Shown here: piece after piece, positions 30,749 through 45,700 of the stretch | Layout of the letters: each line of letters starts with the position of its first letter | Position numbering within the stretch: position 1 is the first letter of the stretch | NCBI RefSeq assembly: GCF_050624435.1 | Contig: NC_134540.1 | Location: forward strand, 104,809,739 to 104,873,738 | Direction of reading: 5' to 3' | Length of the DNA: 64,000 nucleotides | DNA from: Tenrec ecaudatus | Taxonomy: Eukaryota > Chordata > Mammalia > Afrosoricida > Tenrecidae | Made by a program: the position numbers and the translations under genes | Notes under the pieces: generated by a model | What the model was told of the DNA's origin: nothing | Databases searched by the model: none | Seen by the model: only the letters and a program-made list of their open reading frames with translations

Positions 30749-33700
30749 CTGGAAAAGAGAGAATGCAAACTTCCTGAAAGAATGCGTGGAAATGACAGGC
30801 TTCCTTTCTGCACACACTCGTACAACAAGAACATTCTCGACGCCACCTGAATTATACCGACTTTCCGTACCCAACTTTTGAGAAAGCCCAAACTAAATTG
30901 CAGAGGAAAGGTTTATTTTTGCCTCGCAAGATGAAAAAAAAAAAAAAAGCAGCAAGCTCTGCGCATATTATGGAGAGAAACCTTGGGAACTCCTGAAATC
31001 AAGCAGAAAACAACTGAGGAAGGAAAATGTAACTGCTTTCTAAAATAACTTCTGGAGAACTTGAAAAAGCAGTAATGTGTCCTGGCAACTGATGACAGCT
31101 GAGTAAGAATAACTGATCAAGTTAATGGCATGATGCTTCCATCTATGGGCAGTGTTACACGCTAAGGTCATAAGACTGAGGCAGTAGGATGGCACTGAGT
31201 AAAAAGAGATTCATCTGTGGGGGCAGACTGGCAGAGGTAACTAGAATGATAAGGAAAAAACAGAATGTTGAAACTGGAAAGAACCTGAAATCTCCAGTTT
31301 CACATTGTTTTATAGCTCCATTTTTGGACCATCTACATATAGCTGTTGTCTGTGACATGTGATTGAGGCCTTGTTTTTTTTTTTAAATCTTTTTATTGGT
31401 GCTCATAAGGCTCTTATCACAATCTGTACATACATCAATTGAGCAAAGCACCCTTATACATTCGTTGCACTCGTCACTAACATAATTCACCTTCCACTTG
31501 GGTTCCTGGAATCAGCTCGGTTTCCCTTTTTTTCCCACCCATCCCCCTCCCTCCCCGATCCCACCCCTGGTCCCTTGATAGTTTATAAATAATTATTATA
31601 TCTTAGAGGCCTTGTTTTATAAGAAGACACTGAAGCCCAAAGTAGGTAAACGGTAGTTTGCGGTCACATGACTACGCTGGGCCAATATGAAGCTGGGTGT
31701 TAAGGAAGTCCAGTGTTCACCGTAGATCACACATGGAAATAACAAGACTGTATCCAGAACCTGAAGTGAATGCTGGGATAGCTATCGTATATACTCGAAT
31801 ATAAGCCGACCCGAGTATAAGTCGAGGTACCTAATTATTACCTGGGAAACCAGAAAAAATGATTGACTCGAGTATAAGCCTAGGGTGGAAAATGCAGAAG
31901 CTATTGGCGAGTTTTAATAATCAAAACAAATGAAAAAATTAAAAATTTGGAAATAAAATTACTAAAAATTGAGACATCAGTGGGGCAATGTATTTAAATA
32001 TTTATTTTAAATTAAAAAAACATAAATAAAAGGACAACAAGTCATTTAACATTAGTAAACCAGCACAGTAAGTGGAAAATAGGTTCAACAAAAACAATAA
32101 GGTATCCACAATGATACCTTAAGAGCACTATTCCCTGAGCTCAATCAGCAACCAAGCTAAAATGTAAAGAGTTAAAATCCTTCAAAACTGGATTCCTCAT
32201 CATCATCCGTATCCCAATGCAGAGCTTCAGCTGGTGTGAGGTCATCATAGACGCTGTCCTCACTGAGATCGCCGTCATCACCATCACTGCTGTCATTTTC
32301 ATACAAAGCGCAGTCTTCACTGCCATCCACAGCATTACTAATACTGCATTTCTGGAAGGCACGTCGCACCATGTCTTCTGGAATGTCTTCCCATGCATCT
32401 CGAACCCACTTTGCTATTAACTCTATGTTAGGCTTCATGAGATTTCCTCCTTTTGTTAGTCGGGCTTGACCAGATGACATCCATTCATGCCACATCCTTT
32501 GCACACAGTCTTTAAAAGGCTTATTCAAAGATACACATCATAGGACGGCTGTGATTGGTTAGATGTGAGTAAACAAACATTCAAAGCCCTGCAGTGTCAG
32601 CGGGGTTTTGAATGAACAGCGGAGACACGGCAATCACACAGGAGATAACGGGTGCTCGTCCCGTTACCGGGATGGGGGGGCAGCGAGATGTTACATCTGA
32701 CCCGTGTAAGCCGAACCCCAGTTTTTCAGCAAATTGTTTGTGCTGAAAACCTCAGCTTACACACAAGTATATACAGTAAGTGTTTCAAATCTTCCATTTG
32801 TCCCTTGTATCCACAGCGCGTCATCTTGGTTCTGCTTCCTCCCCCTGGGTGAGAGTGGGAAGCAGAGGATCTGTGGCGATCCTGGTGATGAGCTGGAGCA
32901 GCGGTGGACCTGGCCGGTAGTCTGTTTGCATTCCTGGGTTTCATGGCTACCTGTATTGTAGTCTGAACAGTCAGTTTCTCATGACTAAGTGGCTCTGCCA
33001 GGTGTCGGCTGGGCTCTCTGGAAACAGTGGTGGGTTTAAGATAGGTAGATGTAAAATTAATAACCCACAAGAACACAGATGACCCAACTTTTCTGGCTGA
33101 AAGTACAGATTCAAAGCGTTTACTGATGAAGACCAAAGGCGATTGCCTGCGGTGCAGATTACGCCTCAACATAAAATGAGCATTTTCACAACTGGACCGA
33201 TAAGCAGCATTCTGCTAATGGGAGAAAAGACTGAAGTGGTCACGGATTCCCTTTGTCTCGGATCCACAATGTACACCCGGGGAAGCTCCAGTCAAGAAAT
33301 CAACCGACATGCTGCATCGGGCCAGTCTGCTGTGAAAGGCTCTCTTTAAAATATCAAAAGGGAAAGATGTCACTTTGTACCAAGCCAGGGTGTTTTCAGT
33401 CGCCTTATATGCATCTATAATACGGCCAGTGCATACGGAAGACCAAAGATGAATTTGATGCATTTGAACGATGGTGTTTCCAAAGAATATCGGATACGAC
33501 ATAGACTGCTAGCAGAACGACGGCCACGTCTGTCTTGGAAAAAGTACAGCCAGAATGTGCCGTGGCAATCAGGGTGCTGAGGCTAGGTCATGGCTATGTT
33601 ATCGGGAGGAACCAGAAGGCCATGGTGCTTGGTAGCAAAGTGGACGCCCTTCAATGAGACAGACACAGTGAGCACAACAATTGGTTCAGACAGAGGAACC

Positions 33701-36700
33701 ACTGGGAGGCTGGTGGAGGACTGGGCAGAGCTTCCTTCTATCATTCCAGGGGAGCTATGAGTCGGAGCCACTCAATGGCATCTAACAACAAAGATATCTA
33801 GAGCGTGAATATTTAAAACAATTGGTAAGACTATAAATGTCTTTAGAATTTAGCTTTGCGTCAAGAGAGAATTAAAATATTACTATGATTAAAATGTTCA
33901 CAAACTGCCAAACCTCCTTTGTCTTACACTGAGAGATATAATTCCGGAAAACACCTGTGTGGCCTAAAATAAGTCACTGTCCAACCCGCTCCTTTTCCCT
34001 ATTTATAGCCCCGATTGGCCTGTGCCCAGAGCTAATTTTGGTTATGACCGTGATGGATTTTTACTGTTCATTTTAATTGTGATCTACATACTTATTTGCT
34101 GTCCTGGCTACATTTGTGTTGCTTTTCATTTGATGAATTCAGTTAGAAGTTCAGATGATGTCCCATAGGTTAAGATTAGATGTGGAACCGGGGCATGAGA
34201 GCCCTGCTGTTTTACAAGGCAATAGTCAGGATTTCTTATTGGAGTAAATGATGAAGACCAAAGGCCTCCGAGTTATCTGCCCACCGAGCGGATTATGGCC
34301 CTGTAAAACAGCACATCTGTCCTGTGAAGGCTTAAATAATCGGCCAGAGGGGCGACATTAGCACAGATGCACACAGCCTCAAAAAGATGCCCAGGCCATG
34401 ACAATGGCGGCTGGGGGTTTCTCCCGCACTTGGCAAATGAAAAATACATAGTCAACAAAGACAGAAAGCACAATTCTTTCTTCTATGGTGCCATTATTGT
34501 TCCGGCTTTCCTTTTCGTAAGCTTAATGCACACAAGTCATTGAGCATGTTTGTTTCTTGTTCTTTCTCCCCCACACTTTCCGATGTAGTGCTCACGACTA
34601 CTGACGATCTCATACGAACAGCCTCAGTCTTGCACCTATCAGCCTAGGCATTTAAAAAACCCACATGACCATCATTCTTTTAGTTGGTACAAATCAGGAA
34701 ATCATTCCTAAGCATAATGTGTTCACACAGCATTCGCGATGTCTATATAAAGTTCCAGGAAAAGCCGTATCATCTGGTGTGGGTGCACCGTCACGGTGGA
34801 TAGGTAAGTCTAGCTGGAACCTCGCTCTCAATCGGCAGTATGGGCTTAATCCTTGAGGGCGAGGTTACTTTAGGCTCTCCTCCAGCACCTCGGGCCTGAG
34901 CACTGGGTCTAGACCAGAGCTTGTGTTTGGGGTCCAGCAATGGATCCGCAGTTTCACCCCTTTCCCGTCCTGTCTCAACTCTCCTGGAGTCATGGAACGT
35001 GGAGCACTCAAGGGCCATTTTCACTGGTTAAGTCCGGTGAGTCGGGCAGGTCTGGTGGTGCAGTGGTTACACACTAGGCTGCAAATTGCAGGCTCTGTAG
35101 TTCAAAACCACCAGCTGCTCCCTGGGAGAAAGACGGGGGCTTTCTAGGCCTGTAAAGAGTTAAACCACAGGGGCCGTTCTAACCTGCCTGTAGGGTGGCT
35201 CTGTGTCACCATGGCCTCGGTGGCAGGGAGAAGAACATTCCAGCTGGGGTGAGCACGTTGGTCTTGAGTGGGGCCATCGGGATGTTGGGTGGGAGGGCTT
35301 AAACACGACAAGTCGAAAGGGACAAACATTGCCTGCAACAGCACACTGTGATTTCAGTGACACCAATTAGAATGATTCACAGAAATGTGGGTTTGGGCCA
35401 ATTAAAGTTAGGCAACCAAGAGATCAACCATGGCCATCAACGTGATCCTCGGAGATCTGGGAAGCGTAGCCAGTTTGCCTCTCTTTCTTTTTTGCCTTTC
35501 TAAGTTTTTTAAAAATTGTGAATTAGTTGGGGGTTTACTTCTCAGATCATCATTTTTGCATTCCTCAACTTAATTTTTCACACCTCCCAATGGCTTGGAT
35601 GTGGCTGCTTTTGAAAATGTGGCTTTACCTGTGCGATGTGAACTGTTGGCTGGACTCTCTGCTGCAGTCTGTCAGAAAGCTATTGGGATTTGTAGGGAGG
35701 GTGTGTAGCATTTCTTAAGGGGTGATTATAGGTCAGCTTCAGTGTCCCAGGCCACAGCTTTCCTGAGAAAGTGGCAGACTACTTCAAAAAGTTAAGTTTG
35801 AAGTACATGGGCACGGATGTCTGCCAGCTTGATGATTCAGGCGGGTCGTTTTGCTTCAAATGCCTTTCGGTCATTTCTTCATGGTTAACTACCTTAGCCA
35901 CAAGTACAGTAATAATAGCTATAGCCATGAAGCGGTTGCTGGTTCCAGGGGCTGGCATGCTTTATTTCAGGTAATCCTCATCACGGTACTATTATTCACC
36001 CCACTTTACAGCAGGAAACTGAGGCACGCAGAGAGACACATGCGTAACTCCTCGCTGGGGCTAGTAAGGACTGTGCTGGAGGAAAGCTGCCCCCCCCTTC
36101 ACCCCAGACCTATGTCCTTAACCCCTTACCGACTGAAACTGTTCAGAATATGTTCTCCGACTGCCTGGGCCAGAATCACCCTAGGTCCAGTCCTGTATGG
36201 TTTGATACAGAAGTTTGGAGACTGGCTTGGGATTGCCTGATGAGTCTAAGGCACAGTCAAGTTTGAGAGCCTCTATGTTTTTGGAGAACTTCTGTTATCC
36301 TTCGGTTAGAAATGGTTAGGTTGGCTTGATGTGCAAATATAGGACGTGATGAGCACCCCCTTCTAACTTTTTGTAAACAACACCTTTTTCTTCTACGGAA
36401 GTGGTTCTCAATCTTCTTCATGCCGCCACCCTTTCATACAGTTCCTCCAGTTGTGGTGACCCTCAACCCTCACATTGTTTGTTGCTACTTCATCACTGTA
36501 ATTGTGCTACTGTTATGAATCAGGCGACCCCTGTGAAAGGGTCGTTCGACCCTCAAAGGGGTAGCAACCCACAGGTTGAGAACTGCTGCTTCATGGCATC
36601 CTTAAGATGCCCACTAAGTTAATTTTCTTAGGTAATTCATCATTCATTCACCAAGCATTTATGGAAAAGCTTCTTTTGCCAGGCCCTATGCAAAACACTT

Positions 36701-39700
36701 GGTGTGTTAGTCCGGGTAAACTAGAGAAATAAATTTAAGGACACTCATGATGTGTAAGAGAGAGTTTTATATCAAAGAGTAATTGTGTATTAAGAAAACA
36801 TTCTAACCTACAAGTCCTAAGTCTGACATTAGCCCGTAAGTCCAATACTAGTCCAAAACTCTCTCTCCAGACTCATGAAGTCACATGCAGCGATCACAGG
36901 CTGGTTGGTGCAAAGTCTTGTGGATCCAATGGCAGTGGGAGCATCGCAGCCCTGGTGTGGGTCTCCATGCGGCTCTCTGGCTCTACAAGTGTGGCTCTTC
37001 AACAGGAAGGTGAAGCAGAGACCCAGGCTCTCACAGGGCTTAGGAAGTCTCTGCGTGGTTTGTCAACAGACAGACCAAGACAGACAGAGAGGAAGTTCCT
37101 AGAATCCGCATGAGAAGGCCAGGCCCACAAGGAGGCATCATCAGGCTGTGACCTGATTGACAGGCTACACTCTAATCCCTGCACTTGTTTATCAAGTTGA
37201 CACGAAATTATGTAACTACTACATTTCCGGTCACTGGATAGAAAAGACTGTCCCCTGCTTGAGGGAATACACTGTTTGCTGCAGAAGGCAGATGGGGGGA
37301 TGGGGGGAAGATTCAAGTGCTATCACATATAAGAAATAGAGAAAGAGACAAGGTAACAGGCAGAGCACAGAAAACAGACTGGAGGTCTGAAATGGCTGCC
37401 CTTATTATTTAATCAGGAATAGCTTTCCATCATTCACATTGATCACGTTATTACAGTCCCAGAGCCATGTCGTACATTTCCCACTTAGAGATGCCATGCC
37501 ACTCAGGATACGATGAGCTTTCAGTAAGCCATGTCGGGGACCAGCTTCCACAACCGATGGGTCTTAAGGGGCGGTGGTGCAGTTGAAGGGTAAAGGAAAG
37601 AAAAACAGACAAGACGTGCAAGGGCTCACCTCTTCTGATGACAGGAGAGAGCGAGAGAGAGAGAGCGAGAGAGAGAGAGAGAGAGAGAGAGAACGAGAGA
37701 GAGCGAGAGAGCACTAATGTATTCTCTAACAGGCTTATATAATCTTGGGGCATGCAAGCCATGTCATACACATGTCATACACATACGTAACAGGAAGGAA
37801 TGCGCTAGAGGCATACATGCAACAGAAAGGTACATGCATAACAAGATGGGCGGTTGCTAGAGTTCAGATGGCGCTTAACCTTGGCCTCTGAGCTGGCTTG
37901 ACTTCCTTAGGTGTCCCTGAGCTCTTCTCCAGGGCCATCTATGATCCTTGTCAGCAGGGAGCGGGCTGTACTGAGGGGGGTGGAATGATGGCTCTGTAGG
38001 ACAGACAACCTTCAAGCAGATAGTAGGCACCGTGCGCTTGCAAGCAGTGCCTTAAAACCGGCATTATTATGGGGGGCATTGTGGGGAGTAACTTTTCATC
38101 GGAGAATGGGACGGGGAGTCATCTCCAACTCACGGCCTTGAAGGCCTTCCTGCACCAGAGTCTGCCTCCCCGACTCCTTCAGTCTGAGTGTGGAGGATCT
38201 GTCCTCAGACACTCCCTTCCCGGTTCTCAGTGGCCCACAACCACTGGTCCATTTCTTTGGCACATCTTATGTTCACGTGTCTCTGATCCCAGTGCCTGGA
38301 GAAGGGCAATGCCACATGTTCGGTCGAGGAAGGAAAGTCAAAGCCACTGCGCTGTTGGGGTGGTCTTCTGACGCGTTGGTCATTGTCTGGTGATGAGGCA
38401 GGCAATGAAATAACGTTCATTTCATCAGACTGTGATGTCCTTGGGGGGATCTGTTTGGTAGCAAAGTGGTGGTGACGACGCCATGGAAATGCAGCGTGTT
38501 TCCAGCTCTGGGAGGCTCTCCTGTTTTACGTGTCCGGCACTTAAGTTCCCCGCTGCTGTGGAGTCACCTCAGTGGCCACACGTGTATCGGAGCAGAACGG
38601 TTCTCCGTGGGATTGTCAGCGTCTTGATTTTTCAGAGGTGGAGCTCCAGGTCTTGTTTCTGAAGTGCTCCTGGCTGGACTCAACCTCCGGTCGGTGTTGG
38701 TGAGCAGTCAAGTGTATCATTTGGGGACTCCAAGGAGCGGCTCTCACTGCCATCCAGTCGTTGCTGACTCAGAGTGACTCCCTGCACGGTTCCGAAACAC
38801 TGTTTCCAGGCATGGAAAGTCCAGTCTTTCACCTGTGGGGCTGCTGGTGGTTTCAAACTGCCGAGCATGCGGAACACAGCCCACCATGTAACCACTACAC
38901 CACCTTGCTTTCTAAGAGAGTACTTTTCCTGGAAGCCACACATTGATCTAATTTCTTCCCTACTCAGTTTATTTTTGAATAACTTCTCTGGGCTCCCAGG
39001 GAGCCCTCCCGGGCACATTCCAATGAAGGACTGCTGTGACCAACTTTCCTTTTCCAGTGTGACATTGACTCTTCTACTCAATGAATTCTTTTCTCACAAG
39101 CGTTCCCAGTGAATCTTTATAACTTTCACCAGTGTTGTCTGTTATCAGTGGGAATCTCTAAGGGCTTGCCTACCCCTCTACTTGCTGAACTTTTTTCAGT
39201 CTTGGCTATGATGAAGGGATGTTTTCTCATTGACCAACAAGTCAACTGATCCTTGATGTTCCTCAAGAAATGGGTAAGGTGATTCTCACCAGAGGGGCAT
39301 GATTTTTTAAATTATTATTTCATTTTATTTAAATAAATCATTTTATTGGGAGAGGGGCATGATTTTGTTGTCTTTCATGTTTTTCATTTGGAACATTTGG
39401 AGAATCCTTGGACAGGGCCGAGTATGGCCTTGTCTCAGAATTCATTCAGGAAATTCCTTTTAAGGATGTAAGTTGGGTGACTGGGCACTCTCGGGGAAGG
39501 CTGCCTGGCTCCTAGGCTGGCGGATAGGGGTCTCCTTGATAGAGTGCCAGCTTATTTATTGGGGAATTGCACCTTCTTTGTTGGGATCATGCTGTTATCT
39601 TTCTAAGAAAGCTTTGGTCAGACCATTCATTTGCTTATAACCCTGCTCTGGCTCTTTTTGGCTTTACAGAATGAAGCCCCTCCTCTTTATAGGAACATCA

Positions 39701-42700
39701 CAAGGTCAGCCCGGTCTCCTCTCTCCGCTGGGTCTCTTGCCAGGGCATTGAGTCCCTCGCTGGATCTTCAGCACCCACCAGCCCACTGCCCTCTTCAGCA
39801 CCTCATGTATAGATGCTCTTGGCTCTGCTCTCAGGGCCCTGATCTCTGTCTGTCCGGCCAGCCCTTCTTATGCTGAAACACAACAGAAGAGGCCGCCTCT
39901 CAGAAGCATTTTGAGATTTCCCTGGTGGAGCCAATCCCTCCTCCCTTTCCTTATTCAGCCTTATCTTTATAACACTTGTCAAATTCTATTCTAATTATTT
40001 GTTTCTATTGCTGTCTCTCCATATGCTGTGAGGCTCATACATCTTAGAACCCCCAGCACCTGTAACACCCCAGGAACTTGCTCCATCAATATTGATTTGA
40101 TCAGGATGGGAACGAATTATTTTTTGGGGGTTAAAAAAACAACAACAACAACAACAATGAAACAAGACAAAGAGGAGCAAAACAGACTTGATAAAATAAG
40201 GAGTCACTGATTAGATAATTGACTATTTGTTCCTCTTTTATGTTGAACACCTCAAGGTACTTTGATGGTTTGGGCAGTGCTGGGCTATTGTACTTTAGGA
40301 CCCAGTGCTGGGTCCCTAAGTTACCCAGACATATGCAGTGAGGTGCTCTGTCTCTTGCATCCCCCAGGCTGTGCACACCCCTGCTCATTGTCCTACGGTT
40401 ATCTGCTTCTTCTCCATCCCTGCATACTCAAGTTGACAGTGTACCTAGCAAGGGTGATCCAACCAGGACGGCCAACAGCAGGGAACAACACTCACTTGGT
40501 TCCTGCCTTCGTGGAGCTTTCAGTCTCATGGAGGGAAATACACTGAGTAAATGTCAGTGTGAGTACTTACAAGTGGGTTCCGTATTTGCATAAAGCACAG
40601 GGTGACGGGACAGCATTTACTAGGGATCAGAGGTGGCTTCCTTTGGGATAAGGGGTGAGTGGCAGCTAGCCAGTAGCAGCACCTGGGGAAAAGGGCAGGA
40701 AGAGGAGAACAGGAGGATCTGAGGAGTGAGACTGGGGTGGCCGAGAGCAGAGCAGGGCTCTCCAGTAATAATATTAAAGCGTAACATAGGACAGTAAGTA
40801 CGAAAATGTAAATTTAATAATGGAATGGTAGAAAAATGAATATATAACAGGCTTCCAATCTAAGTTTCCAATTGAAAGCTCTTAAGTTAATTATTATACC
40901 AAAAGTGCTAAAGGGTGTTTTCAATGTGAAACACTCCAATAATACATTATGTAAGTAATTACTTTAGTCTTGGAACATTTGGTAGAAAGTTGAAAGGTGA
41001 CATGTGATCCTTGTATAGTCTTTGGAGCATTAATATCACATGTAACCATCTTTAAAATTGCCACCAAGATTTGGAAAGTAGAGAAATATGTTGTGATCAT
41101 TTGAATAGGTAGCTTAATAAAAATTTATATGAAGATTCAGCATTTTAATTCGGGAATCTAGTTATTTATTCCTGCTGCCAGGTAATCTACAGGTGCTAAT
41201 GTATCGATGTGAGTCTGGTAGTGCAGTGGCTAAAGCACTTGGTGCTACATAAGGAGTCGGTTGTTTGAAGCGATCTGCCTGCTTTCTGGAAACAGGTGAG
41301 GCAGTCAGCCAGGTAAAGGCTACAGCCGTGGAAACCCTCAGGGGCAGCTTGCTTCGGTTTGGGCTGGCCTTGGGCGGAAAATGGATTTTTTAAGACAATG
41401 TATCTATGGGAAGTTCTACAAGTTCAACTGAAGTCCCTCAACATGGACAAACATTCACATGTCAATCTGTTGTAACGCTGATCACTGGAAGCCACACAGA
41501 TGGCCTCTGTGGCCTCTGCTGGGGAAGCTCTGGAAATGACTCACGGGAGGCAAAGCGGGACTATCTGAAGAGGGCGCTTTTAGTATCCAGCTGGGATACA
41601 AAAATCCAATGGGAATTCGCTCCGGAGCAACCTGGTACACGCCACCCCTACAAGCGGTCAGCCTGGGGGGTGGTGGTGGTGGAGGCCTGCAATTTAGGCT
41701 GACCTATCAGGTTGGTCTCCCCAGTTCTGCAAGATGGAACAGCCTCCTTCCTTCCTGGGTAGCCTGGCTGCCTTTACAATCGCGGGTGCAGAGAGTGGGA
41801 GCTGAGTCCTCCCTGACGTCTTATAAACCACACATGAAACGGCTCCTTACACAAACTAAGCTCAGGGGTGTTAGATCCATGGCCGAAATCAGTAGGAAAA
41901 GAAATGTAAAGGAACTTTCCAAACTGAGCCCAGCAGCTGGAGGAGAAACCAAGCAGATGCCAATGATCCGAAACCCGAGTGACCCTGACACCGGAGGCCA
42001 GGACTGAGTGGCAAAGGGACCCTCAGCAGAGGGTCAACAGGAACAGAGGGGAGGGGGGCACAAAGACCAATGACCAGAGTGTGTCTGTTTAAAATGGGTA
42101 ATTCTTTGGAATGGGGACCTGAGTGGATATAAAACTATTCGACAGCATTCCTATTTGATTTTTGTTTTGTCCCCTTTGTAACTGAACACAGTTCCATGTG
42201 CACTGCGTCTCTAGTAAAGGACCAAGACCGGTACGTTCTGGAAAGGAACCAGAGTCTCCAATTTGCTTTTAAACAAGAGGCATGAAATTATTCCACGTTA
42301 GCCCTACATGGAAAATGCATGTCTTGTACATGGGGGAGGCTCCAGTGGAAAGGAGATTAACTTGGGACCTTATTAATCGTTTCAGGGAGCCAGAGAGGAA
42401 AAGAAGTACCGGAAAACTTGGCAGTTGGCTTTGCCAGGGGGAAAGCAGGGCCGGTCGTGGCGGATGAAGAATGAGTCCGTTATCTCAATGCGCAGCCAGC
42501 CCCGAGCCAGCCACCTGCCCCGGCAGCCCAGGGCGGGTTCCACTGGATCAAAGTCGCCCTAACTTTTAAACAAACGGAGCCGTGCCTTCTGTTTCTAGAA
42601 TCCTCCGCGTCTACAAAGTGGAGGGGGAGACTTAACCTTAATCCAAATTTGGGCAGAATCATCAGGCAGGAATAGACACAGCTTCCTATTAACTATCTTT

Positions 42701-45700
42701 CGATAAGAACATCTGGACAAAGCAGGTGTGCCACAGGGAGGCTCCCTCCCGGCTCTGTACACCTGTGGCAAGCAAAAGGAATGCCTATATAGTTGCTAGA
42801 AAATTAGACTTTGCGCTTCATTTTTCTCTCTTTTAAAAAATAGCCAAACTGCGGTATCATTTGCATAGCTATAAAATGAAGGTGTCCTGAGTGTAAAATC
42901 CGTGGATTTGTTTTAAAATCGCATAGGGTTCTGAAACTTTAGGGTCTTGCTTTAAAACGTTTTTCAAACATAAACATGAAACAAGCCAAAAGTTTACCTA
43001 TTTCTGGTTACTTGAAGTATTTTATGCCAGATTAAAGTTGGCCTTGCCTCAAGGAAAGCAGTTTGTTTGCAAGGCGCACTCATAGTGCTTGACGCCCTCT
43101 ATTTATGCGCTGTGGGTTTAGTCTTGCTTTGGAAAACAAGCATAAAGGGACTCACCAGCTAGAGAGTATCTCTAACTTTAAAAGACTAAAATATTGATTA
43201 GCTTTTCTAAATACAACGGATGAACGAGAATTGAAGAAAATTTCTCTATTTTTTGAAAGAGAGCAAACGAGCATTATATATTAGGGGATTTAAAGAAGTG
43301 AAAATATTCCATTAAAAAAACCCCAACACAATACAAACCCCTATTTCTCCATGAACTTTGTGAAGGCCTCTCACATCTGGTTAAACATACACCTCATTGT
43401 ATATTTGTATAATGATAACGAGTGAACTAAATAGCATTTATTAAATGGCTGTCATGTACCTGTTTCTAAGCGTGTGTAGGAAGGTGTGTGATGCTGTAGA
43501 AATGACTGTTTGTTCTCTATTGGGGGGGGGTGTTGAAAGATCCCATTTCCTTCTCCCATTGAAGACCACTAATACACAGCAAAGCCATAATTGATAGAAG
43601 CACTTGCTTTATATTTTAAAAATTGCATTTACCTGATCATAATATGGGAAAGAATTTATAAATCCCTTTAATAAATATGATCGAAAGTATGTTCTGAGTG
43701 CCGAACTTTGAGTAATTTGGAGCAGAGATGCCAAGGGCCATGGCGGTGGAGTGTGGTGTGAGAGACAGGATGGAGGGAAGACGAGGCCTTCTCAAGGAAG
43801 GGTCCTAAGGATTCAGGCGAAGAAAAACCAGGAAAGGCAAACATGCAGACCATCCTTGTTCCCAGAGGAAAATACTCTGGGAGGAGGGGAAGGAAGGAAC
43901 GAAGGGAGAGGAGGGGATGGAGGGCTGGGGGAGGAGCATCACCATCATCCATGGCCCTTATTTGGACATTACATTAAACATGTGAAAAAGCCATCGTGTG
44001 CTCATGCGACCCCAGGTAGAGCCGAGAACATGACTTTGGGTATTCGGTCTTTGATTGAGATGAAATGAAATAATGGGCTAGGTAAGGCTTTCTAGTCCTG
44101 CTCTAGAAGTTTCCAGTCCACCTTAGGAGACAATGAATGAGAACTACTATCATGGAATGGCGCTTGCAGGGATTAAAGCCAAGAAGAAGTTTTTTGGGGG
44201 AGGACGACAAGGCACCTAAAGGAGGGAATTGAGGAGGAGGGAGGAATGCCGGGTGACAGCTGAGAGGGTTGTGGGAGCAGGGCCACGCGATGCCATCTCC
44301 TGCCTCATTATGCAGACACGAGGAAGAACACGACTGAGAAAGAGATACGAACGTGAACTCACGTTTTGTTTTGACCGAGTACTTAGCCTCAGTCTTCAGC
44401 GTGGGGACTCACTGAGACCAAAGTGAAACGGAATTTATGCGAGTGATATCTTTTTCACAAGATGGACCCTGAATTCTGATCGCCGCTCTACCACCGCTGT
44501 GCTGGCTTTCGGTTTATTAAATTGAAAGCTGAAAGGATTGGACTAGCAAATTTCTGAAATTTTACCCAGCTAAAAGAAATTCTTGACCCCACCCCCAGCC
44601 AGTCCTAGGGCTTTGGGGCTTGGCTCAAGGGGAGTCCCTCTGGGACATGGGGGTACAGTGATGGTATGACTCTTTGCTGGGCATGCCTACACAGTAAGGT
44701 ATGCTGGGCCCCCCTAGGGTTTCCCGTATGGGTTCCAATAAATTTCTTTCTTTTTGCTTAAAAAAATTTTTTTTTAATTCTTGAAATAAAAAACCAGAAA
44801 CCAACAAAAGAACAATCTGGAAAAAAAAACGACAATAAAAATATTTTGATTAGAATATTTTTAAGGATATGTTATATATTACACAATTTTGAAAGTTATA
44901 TTTAACCTACATATAAGACCTCCTGCCTTCTTTTGCTACTAAAAGATATTTGCTACTAAGATGTATGTTTAAAAATGCTACACGCATGCAGCGTGTATAT
45001 AGTGTGTGCATGTATCTGTATGTCCCATGTATGAGTCATGTCTCTTCATCTTGTTGTCACTTTCTTGTAATATTACAACATTCTTGATAAACAATAAAAA
45101 GACAGTTATTAAATACTGTTTAGATGACTGGTTTCCAAGTTCCTGACAGTGATTATAATATATTTATGTATCTATATATCTGAAATAGAATGAGTATCAC
45201 TAGAATTTTATGACCTTACTTTAAGTGCTTACAATTTTAATGATTTGTTCCAATTGAACCAATTTCAAAGTGGACACTGTCAACACCTTTCAAGGCATTG
45301 GACTAGGATAAAGTAAAAATTATGACATACAGTTCTGAAAAGGTTAATGAGCAAGGAAATAGAGGGATAAATGTCATGATGAAACAAAAAATCTCAGGAG
45401 TAGAGTTCTGTCCGTCCATCTTGTAGTATCACAGAAACCACTCGCTCTGATTTTAGCATGATTACTTACAAATGTGGGGGGCAGGGGGAGGAAAAGGCTG
45501 CAGGTGGCGAGGATGGATGGGTGTGGGAGATGGCACTGTCAGCTAAAAGTGGGACCAACGTTTTTCAGTGGACAAAGACAACAACCGAATCTTCAGATGG
45601 TTTATCTGATCTGTGCGAAAGAGCGGCAGTAGGCTTTCTGGCACTTGAATAGGCGGAAACAGTATTTTTGGCTAGAGAGGTTTCTGGCTTCTCTCAGGGA

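Noticed and set aside
32172-32528. Acidic 118-codon frame as an independent host gene
   Set aside because: It sits between matched inverted repeats with TA duplications and has the pogo-transposase C-terminal motif, so it belongs to the transposon.
37644-37712. GA-rich tract as a possible CRISPR-like or tandem gene array
   Set aside because: It is a simple GA microsatellite with interruptions. There are no spacers, and a mammalian genome has no CRISPR arrays.
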